From: Oscillospiraceae bacterium
GTDB taxonomy: Bacteria; Bacillota; Clostridia; Oscillospirales; Ruminococcaceae
Reading direction: 5' to 3'
Assembly (NCBI GenBank): GCA_024684395.1
Contig: JAIKWY010000183.1
Span: forward strand, 1 to 35,884
Length of the DNA stretch: 35,884 bases
The position numbers were made by a program, and so were the translations under genes. Positions 22,647 to 31,085 of this stretch are shown piece by piece. How positions within the stretch are numbered: the stretch's first letter is position 1; each line of letters begins with the position of its first letter. The notes under the pieces are model-generated. The model ran no database searches. It was not told the origin of the DNA and saw only the letters and a list, made by a program, of their open reading frames with translations.

Positions 22647-22675
22647 TTGACTTATCCTGAAGGATGTGTTATAAT
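22647..22675 (+). promoter_or_regulatory. Promoter of the REC-HD-GYP gene
   Basis: TTGACT (22647-22652), 17-nt spacer, TATAAT (22670-22675). Because transcription would start near 22682, the ATG at 22706, not the one at 22664, must be the start of the next gene. Confidence 0.85.
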
Positions 22676-22705
22676 GAAGAAAAATCCAGACTGGAGGGGA
22701 TACTG

Positions 22706-24154
22706 ATGCAAGAACTGATCCTTGTAGTTGACGATGACGGCTTTCACCGCCGGACAGCCGAGCGCATCCTGAAAGCGAGCGGCTACCGGGTGGGATGCCT
22801 GAGCTCCGGCGAGGCGCTGCTCGTGTTCATGAAAGCCGAAAAGGCAGACCTTGTCCTGCTCGATCTGCATATGAGCGGCATCGACGGCTTTGCCACGCTG
22901 CAAAAGCTCCGCCAGCTCCCGAACGGCGCCAATGTGCCCGTTCTGGCGCTGCTTGAAAAATACAATGCCGATGACGAGACCAGAGCGGTCTCTGCCGGTG
23001 CGGAGGGCTTTGTGATGACGCCCTTCACGCCCTCGGTGCTGCTGCTGAACGTGCGGAACACGCTCGAACTGACGGGTCTGCGCGGCGGCAGGAAGCAGCC
23101 GGACAAGCCGAAGGCAAGCGCTCCCGCTCCGGAGCAGAACACGCCGTACAAGGCGCTTTCCGAGGAGCTTGCCGGGATGCTCAATGCCTTTGCAGAGGGC
23201 GGACGCAGCACAGAAGGTCATGCGCTCCGGACAGCGCAGTGCGCCAGGAAGCTGGCACAGGCTGCCAAGCTCCCGGCAGATGCACAGGAGCGTGTCTATC
23301 TGATGGGACTGCTCCACGACATCGGCAATATGGATGTGCCGGCGGAGATCATCGACAAGCCGGAGGCGCTCACCGAGGAGGAGACCGCCGCCGTCAGGGC
23401 ACATGCCATGCGTGGCTATGCGCTTTTGAAGGACATCAAAGCCGTGCAGGGGCTCGCTGCCGCCGCAAGATGGCACCATGAGCATTTTGACGGAACGGGC
23501 TATCCGGACGGCATCGCCGGGAACGACATCCCCGCCGAGGTGCGTCTGCTGAGCGTGGCGGATGTATGTGCTGCCATGTCCGAAAAGCGCAGCTACCGGG
23601 ATACGCTCCCCATGAGCGAGATCCGGCAGGTGCTGACGGACGGCAGGGGAACGCAGTTCGATCCGCAGTATGCCGATCTGATGCTCCAGCTACTCGAAAA
23701 GGGCGAGCCTGACCCCGCAGAGGAGGTACCGGAAGCAGAGGAAGCTGCCGCCGCAGAACCGGAAGCAGCCCCCGAACCGCCCCCGCTGCCGGAGGATCCG
23801 ATGGAGCGTTTGCAGGCGGTCGGCTTTGATACAGAGGCAGGGCTCCGGTGCTGTCTCGGGGATGCGGGCTTCTACAAGTCCGTGCTGCTCGACTTCTCCA
23901 CACAGGCGGAGAAGCGCTGTGAAAAGCTGAACATGGCGCTCGAAAAGCGGATGTGGGATGCCTACAGGGTCTATGCCCACGATCTGCGGGAGGCATGTGT
24001 GACCGTGGGAGCTGTTTCGCTGGCGGATCTGGCAGGCAGCATGGAGGATGCCGCCAAGCAGGCGGACAAAGCCTACATCGAGGCAAATCACGAGGCACTG
24101 CTCGCTGCACTGGAAGAAGCGGCAGGACATGCGGGGTATGCGGCGTCCAAGTGA
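22706..24154 (+). CDS. Response regulator: REC, HD-GYP and HPt domains in one protein
   Basis: A 482-residue protein with start behind GGAGGGG. REC (1-122): acidic pocket D9-D11, phosphoacceptor D53 in VLLDLHMSG; the conserved lysine is replaced by threonine (T105 in VMTPFTP). HD-GYP phosphodiesterase (about 160-335): H172, HDIGN (204-208), HHEHFDGTGYP with the GYP triad 265-267, so it can be expected to hydrolyse c-di-GMP. After a Glu/Pro/Ala linker (335-362) comes a four-helix HPt-like domain (about 375-475) with YAHDLREACVTVGA, H425 being the candidate phosphohistidine. The three together suggest a phosphorelay node that controls c-di-GMP. The missing REC lysine usually disturbs phospho-switching. 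It is followed after 54 nt by the AIM24 gene on the same strand. Confidence 0.9.
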   Translation: MQELILVVDDDGFHRRTAERILKASGYRVGCLSSGEALLVFMKAEKADLVLLDLHMSGIDGFATLQKLRQLPNGANVPVLALLEKYNADDETRAVSAGAEGFVMTPFTPSVLLLNVRNTLELTGLRGGRKQPDKPKASAPAPEQNTPYKALSEELAGMLNAFAEGGRSTEGHALRTAQCARKLAQAAKLPADAQERVYLMGLLHDIGNMDVPAEIIDKPEALTEEETAAVRAHAMRGYALLKDIKAVQGLAAAARWHHEHFDGTGYPDGIAGNDIPAEVRLLSVADVCAAMSEKRSYRDTLPMSEIRQVLTDGRGTQFDPQYADLMLQLLEKGEPDPAEEVPEAEEAAAAEPEAAPEPPPLPEDPMERLQAVGFDTEAGLRCCLGDAGFYKSVLLDFSTQAEKRCEKLNMALEKRMWDAYRVYAHDLREACVTVGAVSLADLAGSMEDAAKQADKAYIEANHEALLAALEEAAGHAGYAASK

Positions 24155-24208
24155 CTGCCGTGAAATAAAAGCGACCCATCAAATCAAAAATGTCAGGAGG
24201 AAATCAAC

Positions 24209-24970
24209 ATGTCAATCAAGTCGAATTTTGAGGAAACCAGCGGCGTAAGAAGCGTTGTCAGCAGACTCGGTGCGTTCTCCATCGTGGAGTATGCACGGGA
24301 TGTCTCCGTGAATCCCGCCACAGCAGAGGCATCGTTCTATGCTGCACAGATGAATTTCAGAAAGAGACAGCTTTCCGTCGCACTGAACAACACCGGTGTC
24401 ATCATGCAGGCAGGTGCCATGCAGATGATGGTCGGCAATGTGGAGGTCTCGACCGATGTCAAGGGCGCAGGCGATCTGGCAAAGAAGATCTTCGGCGGCT
24501 CCGTGACCGGTGAGAGTGCGATCAAGCCGCATTATACCGGTGTGGGCTCTGTGATCCTCGAACCGACCTACAAGTACCTGATCCTCCAGAACCTCGCAGA
24601 CTGGGGCGGCTCCATGATCGTGGAGGACGGCATGTTCCTCGCCTGCGACGATACTGTCAACATGAAGACCGTCGCCCGCACCAACCTGAGCTCCGCAGCG
24701 CTCGGCGGTGCCGGACTGTTCAGCCTGTCTTTGCAGGGCAACGGCATTGTGGCACTGGAGAGCAGAGTGCCGGAGAGCGAGCTCATCGTCTTTGATCTGG
24801 ACAACGACACCATCAAGATCGACGGCAACATGGCGATCGCATGGTCTACAGGTCTCCAGTTCACCGTGGAGAGAACCACTAAGACGCTGGTCGGCTCTGC
24901 CGCATCCGGCGAGGGTCTGGTCAATGTCTACAGAGGCACGGGCAGGATCCTGGTGGCACCGGTCGCATAA
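24209..24970 (+). CDS. AIM24-family protein
   Basis: A 253-residue beta-rich protein of the AIM24 (formerly DUF124) family: repeated strands with many glycines (for example AGAMQMMVGNVEVSTDVKG, GVGSVILEPTYKYLILQNL, ALGGAGLFSLSLQGNGIVAL and VPESELIVFDLDNDTIKID), the double-psi-like fold found from bacteria to yeast mitochondria. No signal peptide or membrane helix is visible. The biochemical role of bacterial members is not known. AGGAGG lies 9 nt upstream. With only 54 nt from the HD-GYP gene it is probably co-transcribed with it; the hairpin at 25206-25234 ends the unit. Confidence 0.85.
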   Translation: MSIKSNFEETSGVRSVVSRLGAFSIVEYARDVSVNPATAEASFYAAQMNFRKRQLSVALNNTGVIMQAGAMQMMVGNVEVSTDVKGAGDLAKKIFGGSVTGESAIKPHYTGVGSVILEPTYKYLILQNLADWGGSMIVEDGMFLACDDTVNMKTVARTNLSSAALGGAGLFSLSLQGNGIVALESRVPESELIVFDLDNDTIKIDGNMAIAWSTGLQFTVERTTKTLVGSAASGEGLVNVYRGTGRILVAPVA

Positions 24971-25001
24971 GCGAGGGATACGACCGGATCATAGAAAAAG
25001 A

Positions 25002-25030
25002 AGGAGACATGGCACGCCGCCATGTCTCCT
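25002..25030. repeat. Hairpin repeat, copy 1
   Basis: A 29-nt sequence with arms GGAGACATGGC and GCCATGTCTCC around a 5-nt loop, 32 nt past the AIM24 stop codon. The identical 29 nt occur again at 25206-25234. No T-run follows this copy. Confidence 0.9.
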
Positions 25031-25205
25031 CAGTCTGTCAAAAAAGTGCCGAAGGCACAAAACGGGGTTTTTAGGGGCGGAGCCCCTAAAGCGGCTGCGG
25101 TGCGCAGCACCGCCAAAAATTCCTCCCCCGCTTGCGGGGGAGGTGCCGCCGAACGGCGGCGGAGGGGGCACCCGAAGCGAGAAACCGGGGTTTCTCGACA
25201 AGCTG
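25031..25205. mobile_element. GC-rich palindromic intergenic repeat element
   Basis: A 175-nt stretch made of nested inverted repeats: AGGGGCGGAGCCCCT, GCGGTGCGCAGCACCGC, CCTCCCCCGCTTGCGGGGGAGG and GCCGCCGAACGGCGGC, in an order known to me from intergenic repeats of gut Clostridia. It encodes no credible protein: open frames across it are Gly/Pro-rich in every frame. It lies exactly between the two copies of the 29-nt hairpin, as an inserted element with a duplicated flank would. Confidence 0.65.
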
Positions 25206-25240
25206 AGGAGACATGGCACGCCGCCATGTCTCCTGTTTTT
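25206..25240 (+). terminator. Hairpin repeat, copy 2, terminator
   Basis: The second identical copy of the 29-nt hairpin (25206-25234), followed by GTTTTT. It is a functional-looking plus-strand terminator for the HD-GYP/AIM24 unit and stands 12 nt from the end of the minus-strand lipoprotein gene. Confidence 0.8.
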
Positions 25241-25245
25241 ATTAT

Positions 25246-25662
25246 TTAGTTGCTCGGTTTTGCAAGCGCCGTATAATTCCAGTCCGGATACAGCATATGC
25301 GCCTCATCCGGGCTGCCGGCATAGATGCGGTAGCTCTTCTTGAACGGCAGGATCCCGATGAAGATCGGGTCGCCGTTGGAGAGCACGGAGTTGAAATCAT
25401 CGCCAAGGTCGGACTTCATCTGGTTGAAGAAGTCGTTGTCCTTCTGGTACATCAGCCGCATATCATAGATATACCACTGCCCCTGGTCGCCGAGCGCCGA
25501 ACGGGCGGAGGACTTTGCCATTTTTTCCATCTCGCTGCGGGCGGTCTCGATCTTGGCATAGTCATCTGCGGTGCTGTCCTTGGAGGAGGTGCAGCCGGTC
25601 ATCAGGAACAGGCTGCATACGGTCAGCAATACGGCAACTGCCGTCAGGATGATCTTTTTCAT
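25246..25662 (-). CDS. Small lipoprotein, unknown function
   Basis: A 138-residue protein with a classic lipoprotein signal: MKKII, a hydrophobic helix and lipobox LMTGC (C24). The mature part has a helical acidic region followed by a short beta-rich end (IFIGILPFKKSYRIYAGSP). I recognise no family. Its ATG overlaps the stop codon of the histidine kinase (ATGA), so it is translated together with the two-component pair and may be an accessory sensor or a target. Confidence 0.75.
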   Translation of the reverse strand: MKKIILTAVAVLLTVCSLFLMTGCTSSKDSTADDYAKIETARSEMEKMAKSSARSALGDQGQWYIYDMRLMYQKDNDFFNQMKSDLGDDFNSVLSNGDPIFIGILPFKKSYRIYAGSPDEAHMLYPDWNYTALAKPSN

Positions 25663-27053
25663 GGTGATTCCTCGCTTTCTGCTGTGTTTTCATTTGTATC
25701 GAGCACCGGGAACCACAGTCCGATCTCCGTGCCGGTGCCGAGCGTGCTGTCAAGCGTGACCTCGCCCCCATGCTGGAGCATGGCATGCTTGACGATGGAG
25801 AGTCCCAGTCCGGTGCCGCCGACTTCCTTGGAATGGCTCTTGTTGACCCGGTAGAACCGCTCAAATACACGGCTCTGGTCGGCGAGCGGGATGCCGATGC
25901 CGTCGTCCTTGACCTTCAGGAAGCCCCTGCCGTTCTCGATGCCGGTCGTGATGCGGACGGATCCGCCGGTCTTGCCGTATTTGATGGCATTGTCGCAGAC
26001 ATTGTAGACGACTTCCTCGATGATATTGGGAACGCCCCTGATCTCCACGGGGTCGCCCTCGTATTCGATCCGGATCTCCTTCTGCTCCGCCGGGAGTGCG
26101 AGCCGCTTCATGACAACGGCAGCCGTTTCCTGGAGCTGGATCGGCACCATGTCCTTTTCGGGACGCTGGTCAATGTCCTCCAGCCGGGAGAGCCTGAGGA
26201 TGTCATTGACCAGATCCATCAGCCGGGCGGCTTCCTTGTAGATAGTATCGGCAAAATGCGGGATGTCCTTCTCCTGCACCATGCCGTCCCGGATGATCTC
26301 GGCAAAGCCGGAGATCGAGGTCAGCGGGGTCTTCAGCTCGTGGGAAACATTGGCTGTGAACTCCCGGCGCATGGTATCCTGCTTGGCATGTTCCTCCTTG
26401 ATGGCTTCCATCTGGCGGTGGATCTGCTGGTTCTGGCTCACCAGACGATGGACGAACGGCTTCATTTCGTCGTAGATATCCCGGTCATCCGGGTTCTCCA
26501 CATCCATCCGGTTGATCGGCTCCATGATCTTCCGGGAAAACCGTGACGCCAGCAGAACCGAGATCAGCACGGCGACCAGCACGATCAGCATCATCGGGTT
26601 GAGCATGTTCGCCAGCAGCATCCAGACGGTATCCTGTACCATCGAGATGCGCACGACATTGCCGTCCCGGAGCCGTATGGCATAATTGACGGTCTTTTGC
26701 AGCAGTGATTTGGAATAGCGTGAGCTCTCGCCCTCGCCGTTCCGCAGTGCATCGAGAAATTCCTCACGGTCGCCGTGGTTCTCGAGCGTGTTGGCAGGGA
26801 AATTGCTGTCATAGAGCACCGAGCCGTCCGGTGCGATGATGGTCATGCGGGTAGGGGAGTTCTGGTCGGCCTGCGGGAGGAGATCCCATCCCTGCGTATC
26901 CAGAATGGCGGAGACATGGATCGCCATGTCCTTCACTTCTTCAAGATTGCGCCGTGCGAGGTAGTTTCCGACCACGATCATCACCATGAAGATACTCAGG
27001 ATAAATACCAGAATACAGGCTGTGAACAGCCTTTTGGTCAGTTCAATCTTCAT
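25659..27053 (-). CDS. Sensor histidine kinase, PhoR-like
   Basis: A 464-residue membrane kinase. Membrane helices lie at about 9-30 and 149-169 with an extracytoplasmic sensor domain between, then a HAMP-like linker (about 170-225). The H-box is ANVSHELKTPLTSISGF with H238. The N-box contains VVYNVCDNAIKYG, and the G-boxes are DDGIGIP and GGTGLGLSIV. All kinase residues are present. It overlaps the 3' end of the PhoB-like gene by 11 nt and the lipoprotein start by 3 nt. PhoR/PhoB-type pairs often control phosphate or cell-envelope genes; the signal is not evident. Confidence 0.92.
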   Translation of the reverse strand: MKIELTKRLFTACILVFILSIFMVMIVVGNYLARRNLEEVKDMAIHVSAILDTQGWDLLPQADQNSPTRMTIIAPDGSVLYDSNFPANTLENHGDREEFLDALRNGEGESSRYSKSLLQKTVNYAIRLRDGNVVRISMVQDTVWMLLANMLNPMMLIVLVAVLISVLLASRFSRKIMEPINRMDVENPDDRDIYDEMKPFVHRLVSQNQQIHRQMEAIKEEHAKQDTMRREFTANVSHELKTPLTSISGFAEIIRDGMVQEKDIPHFADTIYKEAARLMDLVNDILRLSRLEDIDQRPEKDMVPIQLQETAAVVMKRLALPAEQKEIRIEYEGDPVEIRGVPNIIEEVVYNVCDNAIKYGKTGGSVRITTGIENGRGFLKVKDDGIGIPLADQSRVFERFYRVNKSHSKEVGGTGLGLSIVKHAMLQHGGEVTLDSTLGTGTEIGLWFPVLDTNENTAESEESP

Positions 27054-27729
27054 CCGGCGCCGCCTCCAGCTTATAGCCTATGCCACGGATGGTGCGGATG
27101 TACCTGCCGGCTGAACCGAGCTTCTGGCGGAGCGTCCGGATATGGACATCGACCGTCCGGCTCTCGCCGCCGAAGGAATAGCCCCATACCTTATCGAGGA
27201 ACTGCTCCCGTGTCAGCACCAGATCCCGGTTCCGCAGCAAAAGCAGGAGCATCTCAAATTCCTTGTAGGTCAGAGTGATGCGCTCGCCGTTGACCTCTGC
27301 GATATGCTGTTCCGGCAGGACAACGAGCTCGCCCAGACAGAACCGCTCCGGCGCCTCCGCCGCTTTCTGCGTTCGCCGGAGAAGCGCCCGTACACGGGCG
27401 ATCAGCTCCATCATGCCGAACGGCTTGGGGAGGTAATCGTCTGCGCCGGCATCGAGCCCGACGACCTTGTCATATTCACTGCTGCGGGCAGTGAGCATCA
27501 TGACGGGGATGTCGGCAGTGCGCCGGTCGCTGCGCAGCTTGCGTAAAATGGACAGACCGTCCTCCTCCGGCAGCATGATGTCCAGCAGGATCAGCTCGGG
27601 AGCTGTATCCTGCATGGCGCTCCAGAAGTCAGACGGCGCTGCAAAGCCCTTCGCCTCCATGCCGGAGCTGCTCAGGGTATAGATCACAAGTTCACGGATG
27701 CTCGGGTCATCCTCTACAAAATAGATCAT
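27043..27729 (-). CDS. OmpR/PhoB-family response regulator
   Basis: A 228-residue regulator. The REC domain has FVEDD, phosphoacceptor D50 in LILLDIMLP and lysine K102 in LPKPFG. A winged-helix domain follows (about 130-225) with LTYKEFEMLLLLLRNRD, TREQFLDKVWGY, the recognition helix RTVDVHIRTLRQKLG and the wing IRTIRGIGYKL. I chose the ATG at 27729 behind GGGAGGG; the longer frame has no REC sequence. It precedes and overlaps the kinase gene. Confidence 0.93.
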   Translation of the reverse strand: MIYFVEDDPSIRELVIYTLSSSGMEAKGFAAPSDFWSAMQDTAPELILLDIMLPEEDGLSILRKLRSDRRTADIPVMMLTARSSEYDKVVGLDAGADDYLPKPFGMMELIARVRALLRRTQKAAEAPERFCLGELVVLPEQHIAEVNGERITLTYKEFEMLLLLLRNRDLVLTREQFLDKVWGYSFGGESRTVDVHIRTLRQKLGSAGRYIRTIRGIGYKLEAAPDED

Positions 27730-27775
27730 AGGTTTTCCCTCCCCGTTGAGAGCTGTTTTCCGCGGTGCGGGTTGC

Positions 27776-28321
27776 TTACTGTCCGTCCTGCCCGGCGATG
27801 CCCTTTTTCCCCAGGATGATACGGAGCATGACGCCGACAACGACAGCGCCGAAGAGCACGCCAGCCGGGAACGTCAGCGTCAGCAGGTAGGCGCCGAGAA
27901 GGATCCTGCGGCTGCCTGGGTCATAGAAGTGCTCCGGATCGGCGGGATCGAGCATCAGCTTCACTTCCTCGCCTTCCTTGAACCGGGGCGAATTGTCTGC
28001 AAAGGCGCTTTCCGCCTCATAGGTGTTCCCGTTATATTTATACTGGAAAACAGGCACATATTCCGTTTGTCGTCCCGTGTCCTCGTCTTCCGTTTCCCGC
28101 TGGATGTTCCGGATCACAACGGCATACACCGGCTCGGTGCAGCCCTTGGGGTTCGCCTGTGCCATCTCGGTCGAAAAGACAAAATACGTGAGAAGGAACG
28201 GGATGAACGAGACCGCAAGGATGATGAAAAATATCACAAAGAATGCGATAAAGATGCCCTTCCGGGAAACAGGCTTCCGATTGCCGGATGCGGCATATGC
28301 CGTGTAGTTCTGACCTTGCAT
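27776..28321 (-). CDS. DUF3592-type membrane protein
   Basis: A 181-residue protein with membrane helices at about 23-49 and 144-168. The outside region carries VYAVVIRNIQRETEDEDTGR then EYVPVFQYKYNGNTYEAES and EGEEVKLMLDPADPEHFYDP, the typical DUF3592 beta pattern (conserved VFQY-Y-G--Y and DP--P). Function unknown. The ATG at 28321 follows GAGGTGAG and is 10 nt from the tatD stop codon; the PhoB-like start is 46 nt downstream. Same operon as the two-component genes. Confidence 0.78.
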   Translation of the reverse strand: MQGQNYTAYAASGNRKPVSRKGIFIAFFVIFFIILAVSFIPFLLTYFVFSTEMAQANPKGCTEPVYAVVIRNIQRETEDEDTGRQTEYVPVFQYKYNGNTYEAESAFADNSPRFKEGEEVKLMLDPADPEHFYDPGSRRILLGAYLLTLTFPAGVLFGAVVVGVMLRIILGKKGIAGQDGQ

Positions 28322-28331
28322 CGGTCTCACC

Positions 28332-29099
28332 TCATGAAATACCGAATAGTCTTCTGCCGTTTTCGGCTGCGATATGGATGAGCGTCTGCGCATCCGTGCC
28401 CCGGAGCTCGGCAGCACGTTCCGCCACAACGGCGATGTTCCGGCTGTCGTTGCGTGCTCTGCGGTCAGGCGCCGGCGACAGATAGGGGCAGTCCGTTTCA
28501 AACAGCAGCTTGTCATCGGGGATGACCGGCAGCGCCTCCACGATCTTGCGGGCATTCTCATAGGTCAGCACGCCGCCGATGCCGAGATACAGCCCCAAGT
28601 CCGTCAGCTCCCGTGCCGTCTCTGCCGAGCCGGAGAAGCAGTGTACCACGCCCTTCGGACGTACCTGCCGCAGGGCTTCGAGCGCATCGCCCGTCGCATC
28701 CCGGAAGTGCAGCATCACCGGCAGATCGAGCTCCTTTGCCAGTGCAAACTGCTGCATCATGACCTCCTGCTGCTGCTCGGCGTCATAGCCTTCAAAGCTG
28801 CGGTCGAGCCCGAATTCGCCGATGGCACGGACTTTTTCGTGCATAGCCATCGTGCGGAGCTGTTCGATCCAGTCCGGTGCCAGGTCATTCAGGTGCTTCG
28901 GATGCACGCCCACGGCGCACCAGACATGCGGATACTGCTCCGCCAGTTGGATGTTGAGCAGGGAATCTCTCAGATGGCATCCGGCAAGCATCACGCAATC
29001 CACACCCTGCGCCGGCAGGCTGCCAAGCAGCTCGTTCCGGTCGGCGTTGTATGCTTTATGAACATAGTGCGTGTGCGTGTCAAAGATCCCTGTATACAT
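28332..29099 (-). CDS. tatD: TatD-family metal-dependent DNase
   Basis: A 255-residue TIM-barrel hydrolase with all metal ligands: FDTHTHY (H9, H11), GEFGLD (E95), MLHFRDA (H131), VVHCFSG (H153) and FETDCPYLSP (D203). GVHPKH is also present. Members hydrolyse DNA 3' ends; some act on D-aminoacyl-tRNA-like or other substrates. The start overlaps the ribosome site in the LCP-like gene's end (GGAGG 6 nt upstream), with only 2 nt between the genes. Confidence 0.93.
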   Translation of the reverse strand: MYTGIFDTHTHYVHKAYNADRNELLGSLPAQGVDCVMLAGCHLRDSLLNIQLAEQYPHVWCAVGVHPKHLNDLAPDWIEQLRTMAMHEKVRAIGEFGLDRSFEGYDAEQQQEVMMQQFALAKELDLPVMLHFRDATGDALEALRQVRPKGVVHCFSGSAETARELTDLGLYLGIGGVLTYENARKIVEALPVIPDDKLLFETDCPYLSPAPDRRARNDSRNIAVVAERAAELRGTDAQTLIHIAAENGRRLFGIS

Positions 29100-29101
29100 C
29101 G

Positions 29102-30133
29102 TTATTCCTCCGTGGATGCGTCTCCTTCGGCAGCTTCGCTCTCTTCGCCCTCTGCGGCAGTCTCCTCTGCGGCGGATCCATCCTCCGCAGGAGTAGCATC
29201 GGCAGGCTCCGTGGAAGCCGGCTTGGAGGACTTGGGTGCGTCGTCGAAGAGGTCGGCAACAGAGCGCTGGAAGTTGTCACTGATCATGAATACATCCGAA
29301 TTTTCGCCCATCTGACCCGTTACCATACGGAACGAAGCGATGGTATTGCCGTAGGTGTACATATATTTGAGCGCATTCTTCTGGTCGGAGTAGTCCACGG
29401 ATGTGATGTCGGTATCCACGCACTTGTTGACGAGCGTGCGGAAGTTCGCATCCATCGTGGAGACGATACGCTCCTTGTCCGTCAGGTTGATCATCTCGGC
29501 GAGCACATCGGACGTGATGGCGGTACGCTGGATCTCACCCTGCTCATAGATGGAGTAGGTGATGAGCTTCTCGATCTGGGGCGGCCCGAGGTACTGCGGG
29601 TCCTTGCTCTCCACAAAGCCGACAGTGCCGGTGGGAACAGCATAGTAAACGCCGCCGTAGATGGTGCAGATCTTGCCGAACGACTCGGAATCGAGGATCA
29701 TATACCGATCCACCACGATGCCGGCCTGATCCTCGATGGCAGCCTTGGTCGCCTGGATGCCGCTGTTGCGGTAGAAATTGGCGAGCGTGTCATTGCGCCC
29801 GTCCACCACGGCGAGCATATTGTCCGGGAAGCAGAGGAAGACCATCTTCTTCTCGGCAGGCAGCACACGCACGACCACGAAGGTCAGCTGTGTGGCGTTC
29901 TGGAGCGATTCATTGCCGTTCTCATCGAGCACGAACAGCAGCGACATGTTATTCTCAGCGGTCGGCTTGGTGATGCTGGTGGTCATCTCCTTGATCTCCG
30001 GACCATTGTTTGCATTGATCTTCTTGAAGACGAACATCGCAACGCCGCCGATCCCCACGATGCCGAGCAGCAGTGCGATCAGGAAAGGTATTGCGACGTG
30101 TCCTGTCTTCTTCTTTTTCTTTTTCTTTGCCAT
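29102..30133 (-). CDS. LytR-CpsA-Psr (LCP)-like membrane protein
   Basis: A 343-residue protein with a poly-lysine start (MAKKKKKKK), one membrane anchor (about 13-35) and an outside domain. The order FPDNMLAVVDGRNDTLANFY, then ATKAAIEDQAGIVVDRYMIL, then FGKICTIYGGVYYAVPTG follows the LCP fold (the GGV-Y-VP motif is the clearest). The usual PRD arginine motif is FPDN here, so ligase activity on lipid-linked wall polymers is uncertain. A C-terminal Glu/Ala/Ser tail (about 290-343) is disordered. AGGAGG precedes the ATG. No confident promoter is visible in 30134-30249, so it may be read from the promoter upstream of the DUF1273 gene. Confidence 0.75.
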   Translation of the reverse strand: MAKKKKKKKTGHVAIPFLIALLLGIVGIGGVAMFVFKKINANNGPEIKEMTTSITKPTAENNMSLLFVLDENGNESLQNATQLTFVVVRVLPAEKKMVFLCFPDNMLAVVDGRNDTLANFYRNSGIQATKAAIEDQAGIVVDRYMILDSESFGKICTIYGGVYYAVPTGTVGFVESKDPQYLGPPQIEKLITYSIYEQGEIQRTAITSDVLAEMINLTDKERIVSTMDANFRTLVNKCVDTDITSVDYSDQKNALKYMYTYGNTIASFRMVTGQMGENSDVFMISDNFQRSVADLFDDAPKSSKPASTEPADATPAEDGSAAEETAAEGEESEAAEGDASTEE

Positions 30134-30249
30134 GACGGTTCCTCCTTAGTGCCAAATGACGAAAAAAACGATTTTGCAGGAAAGTTTGGTATCCCCACTT
30201 GCTTTTTTTGAAAAGAAGTGTTATAATAATAAGAGTGATGCCCTGCGGG

Positions 30250-30849
30250 TCATAATCCGTGGCGGTCAGCCGGCCAGTCCTGCGGCGCAGGATAAGGCGG
30301 ACCGGGCGCCTTTGTCGGAAGATGACAATACGCAAGACCAAGGCGCTTTGCATAGTCGAGCGTTTGCAGGGAGCCGGAGCGTCCTGTCCCATCGCAGACA
30401 GCGATCACGGCGGAGCTGTGATCGACCATGTATTGGTTGCGCCGGTGAAAGACGCCTTTGTCAAATCGCCGTCCCGGAAGGACGATGATCTCATCACACT
30501 GTCTGAGCATTTCGTCAAAATGTCGCATGTCATGCCGGAAGAACCGGTAGACTTCCCGGTAGTCCTCACAGGGCTGCACACCGATGATGTGCACCGGATG
30601 CCCCGCATCCCGCAGGCGGAAGATCTGCTGCGCGGCGTAGTAGTCGATCCCGTCCGCCAGTCCGGTATAGAACCGGTCGAAGCCGGAGCTGTTCACGCAG
30701 CGTGTGATATGCATGTTCAGCGCCTGGATGAGCGCTTTCAGCTCGTCACCGGTCGGGAGCTTGTCCGGACGGTGCCCGGTGAAGCAAAGCGAATGTTCCC
30801 AGTCGGAATATTCCTCGCGGGGAAGCAGCGGAAGCTGCATTTCAGCCAA
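30250..30849 (-). CDS. DUF1273/SLOG-family protein (YpsA-like)
   Basis: A 199-residue protein with CFTGHRPDKLP near the N-terminus, the signature of the YpsA/DUF1273 branch of the SLOG (Rossmann-like, nucleotide-binding) superfamily. Later landmarks are FYTGLADGIDYYAAQQIF, DEIIVLPGRRF, FHRRNQYMVDHSSAVIAVCDG and GSLQTLDYAKRLG. The last 20 residues are Pro-rich and unconserved. In Bacillus the homologue affects cell division, mechanism unknown. The likely start is TTG (30849) behind GGGAGG; an ATG three codons in is possible. It is the first gene of the run 30849-25246. Confidence 0.85.
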   Translation of the reverse strand: MAEMQLPLLPREEYSDWEHSLCFTGHRPDKLPTGDELKALIQALNMHITRCVNSSGFDRFYTGLADGIDYYAAQQIFRLRDAGHPVHIIGVQPCEDYREVYRFFRHDMRHFDEMLRQCDEIIVLPGRRFDKGVFHRRNQYMVDHSSAVIAVCDGTGRSGSLQTLDYAKRLGLAYCHLPTKAPGPPYPAPQDWPADRHGL

Positions 30850-30917
30850 AATGTTGCACCTCCCAGTTGTTTGGATCAGCGTCGATCCGGCAGACCGGAT
30901 CGCTCACAAGTGCTATT

Positions 30918-30946
30918 ATTATAGCACATATCCTGACAAATCACAA
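30918..30946 (-). promoter_or_regulatory. Promoter of the DUF1273 gene
   Basis: On the minus strand TTGTGA (30941-30946), 17-nt spacer, TATAAT (30918-30923), about 70 nt before the start codon. Confidence 0.75.
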
Positions 30947-31085
30947 GGGAAATGCAGGATTTTTTTGAAATTATTACATTTTCGTAGCATTTTTTGATAC
31001 CGAATCGACATAATTTTACCAGAGAAACACCGGCAGCATCAGCGCTGTACAGGTGCAGAACGATCAGAAGAAAGAGGGAGAGAAC

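Noticed and set aside
24989-25249. Several Pro/Gly-rich frames through the palindromic element
   Set aside because: All frames are open because the sequence is GC-rich and repetitive; no ribosome site and no family.
30199-30227. Possible plus-strand promoter TTGCTT-17-TATAAT
   Set aside because: The -35 matches poorly and it would transcribe into the DUF1273 gene antisense; it could be chance in an AT-rich gap.
30947-31085. Possible alr promoter around TTGATA near 30994
   Set aside because: The matching -10 would be TACCAG, too far from consensus to claim.
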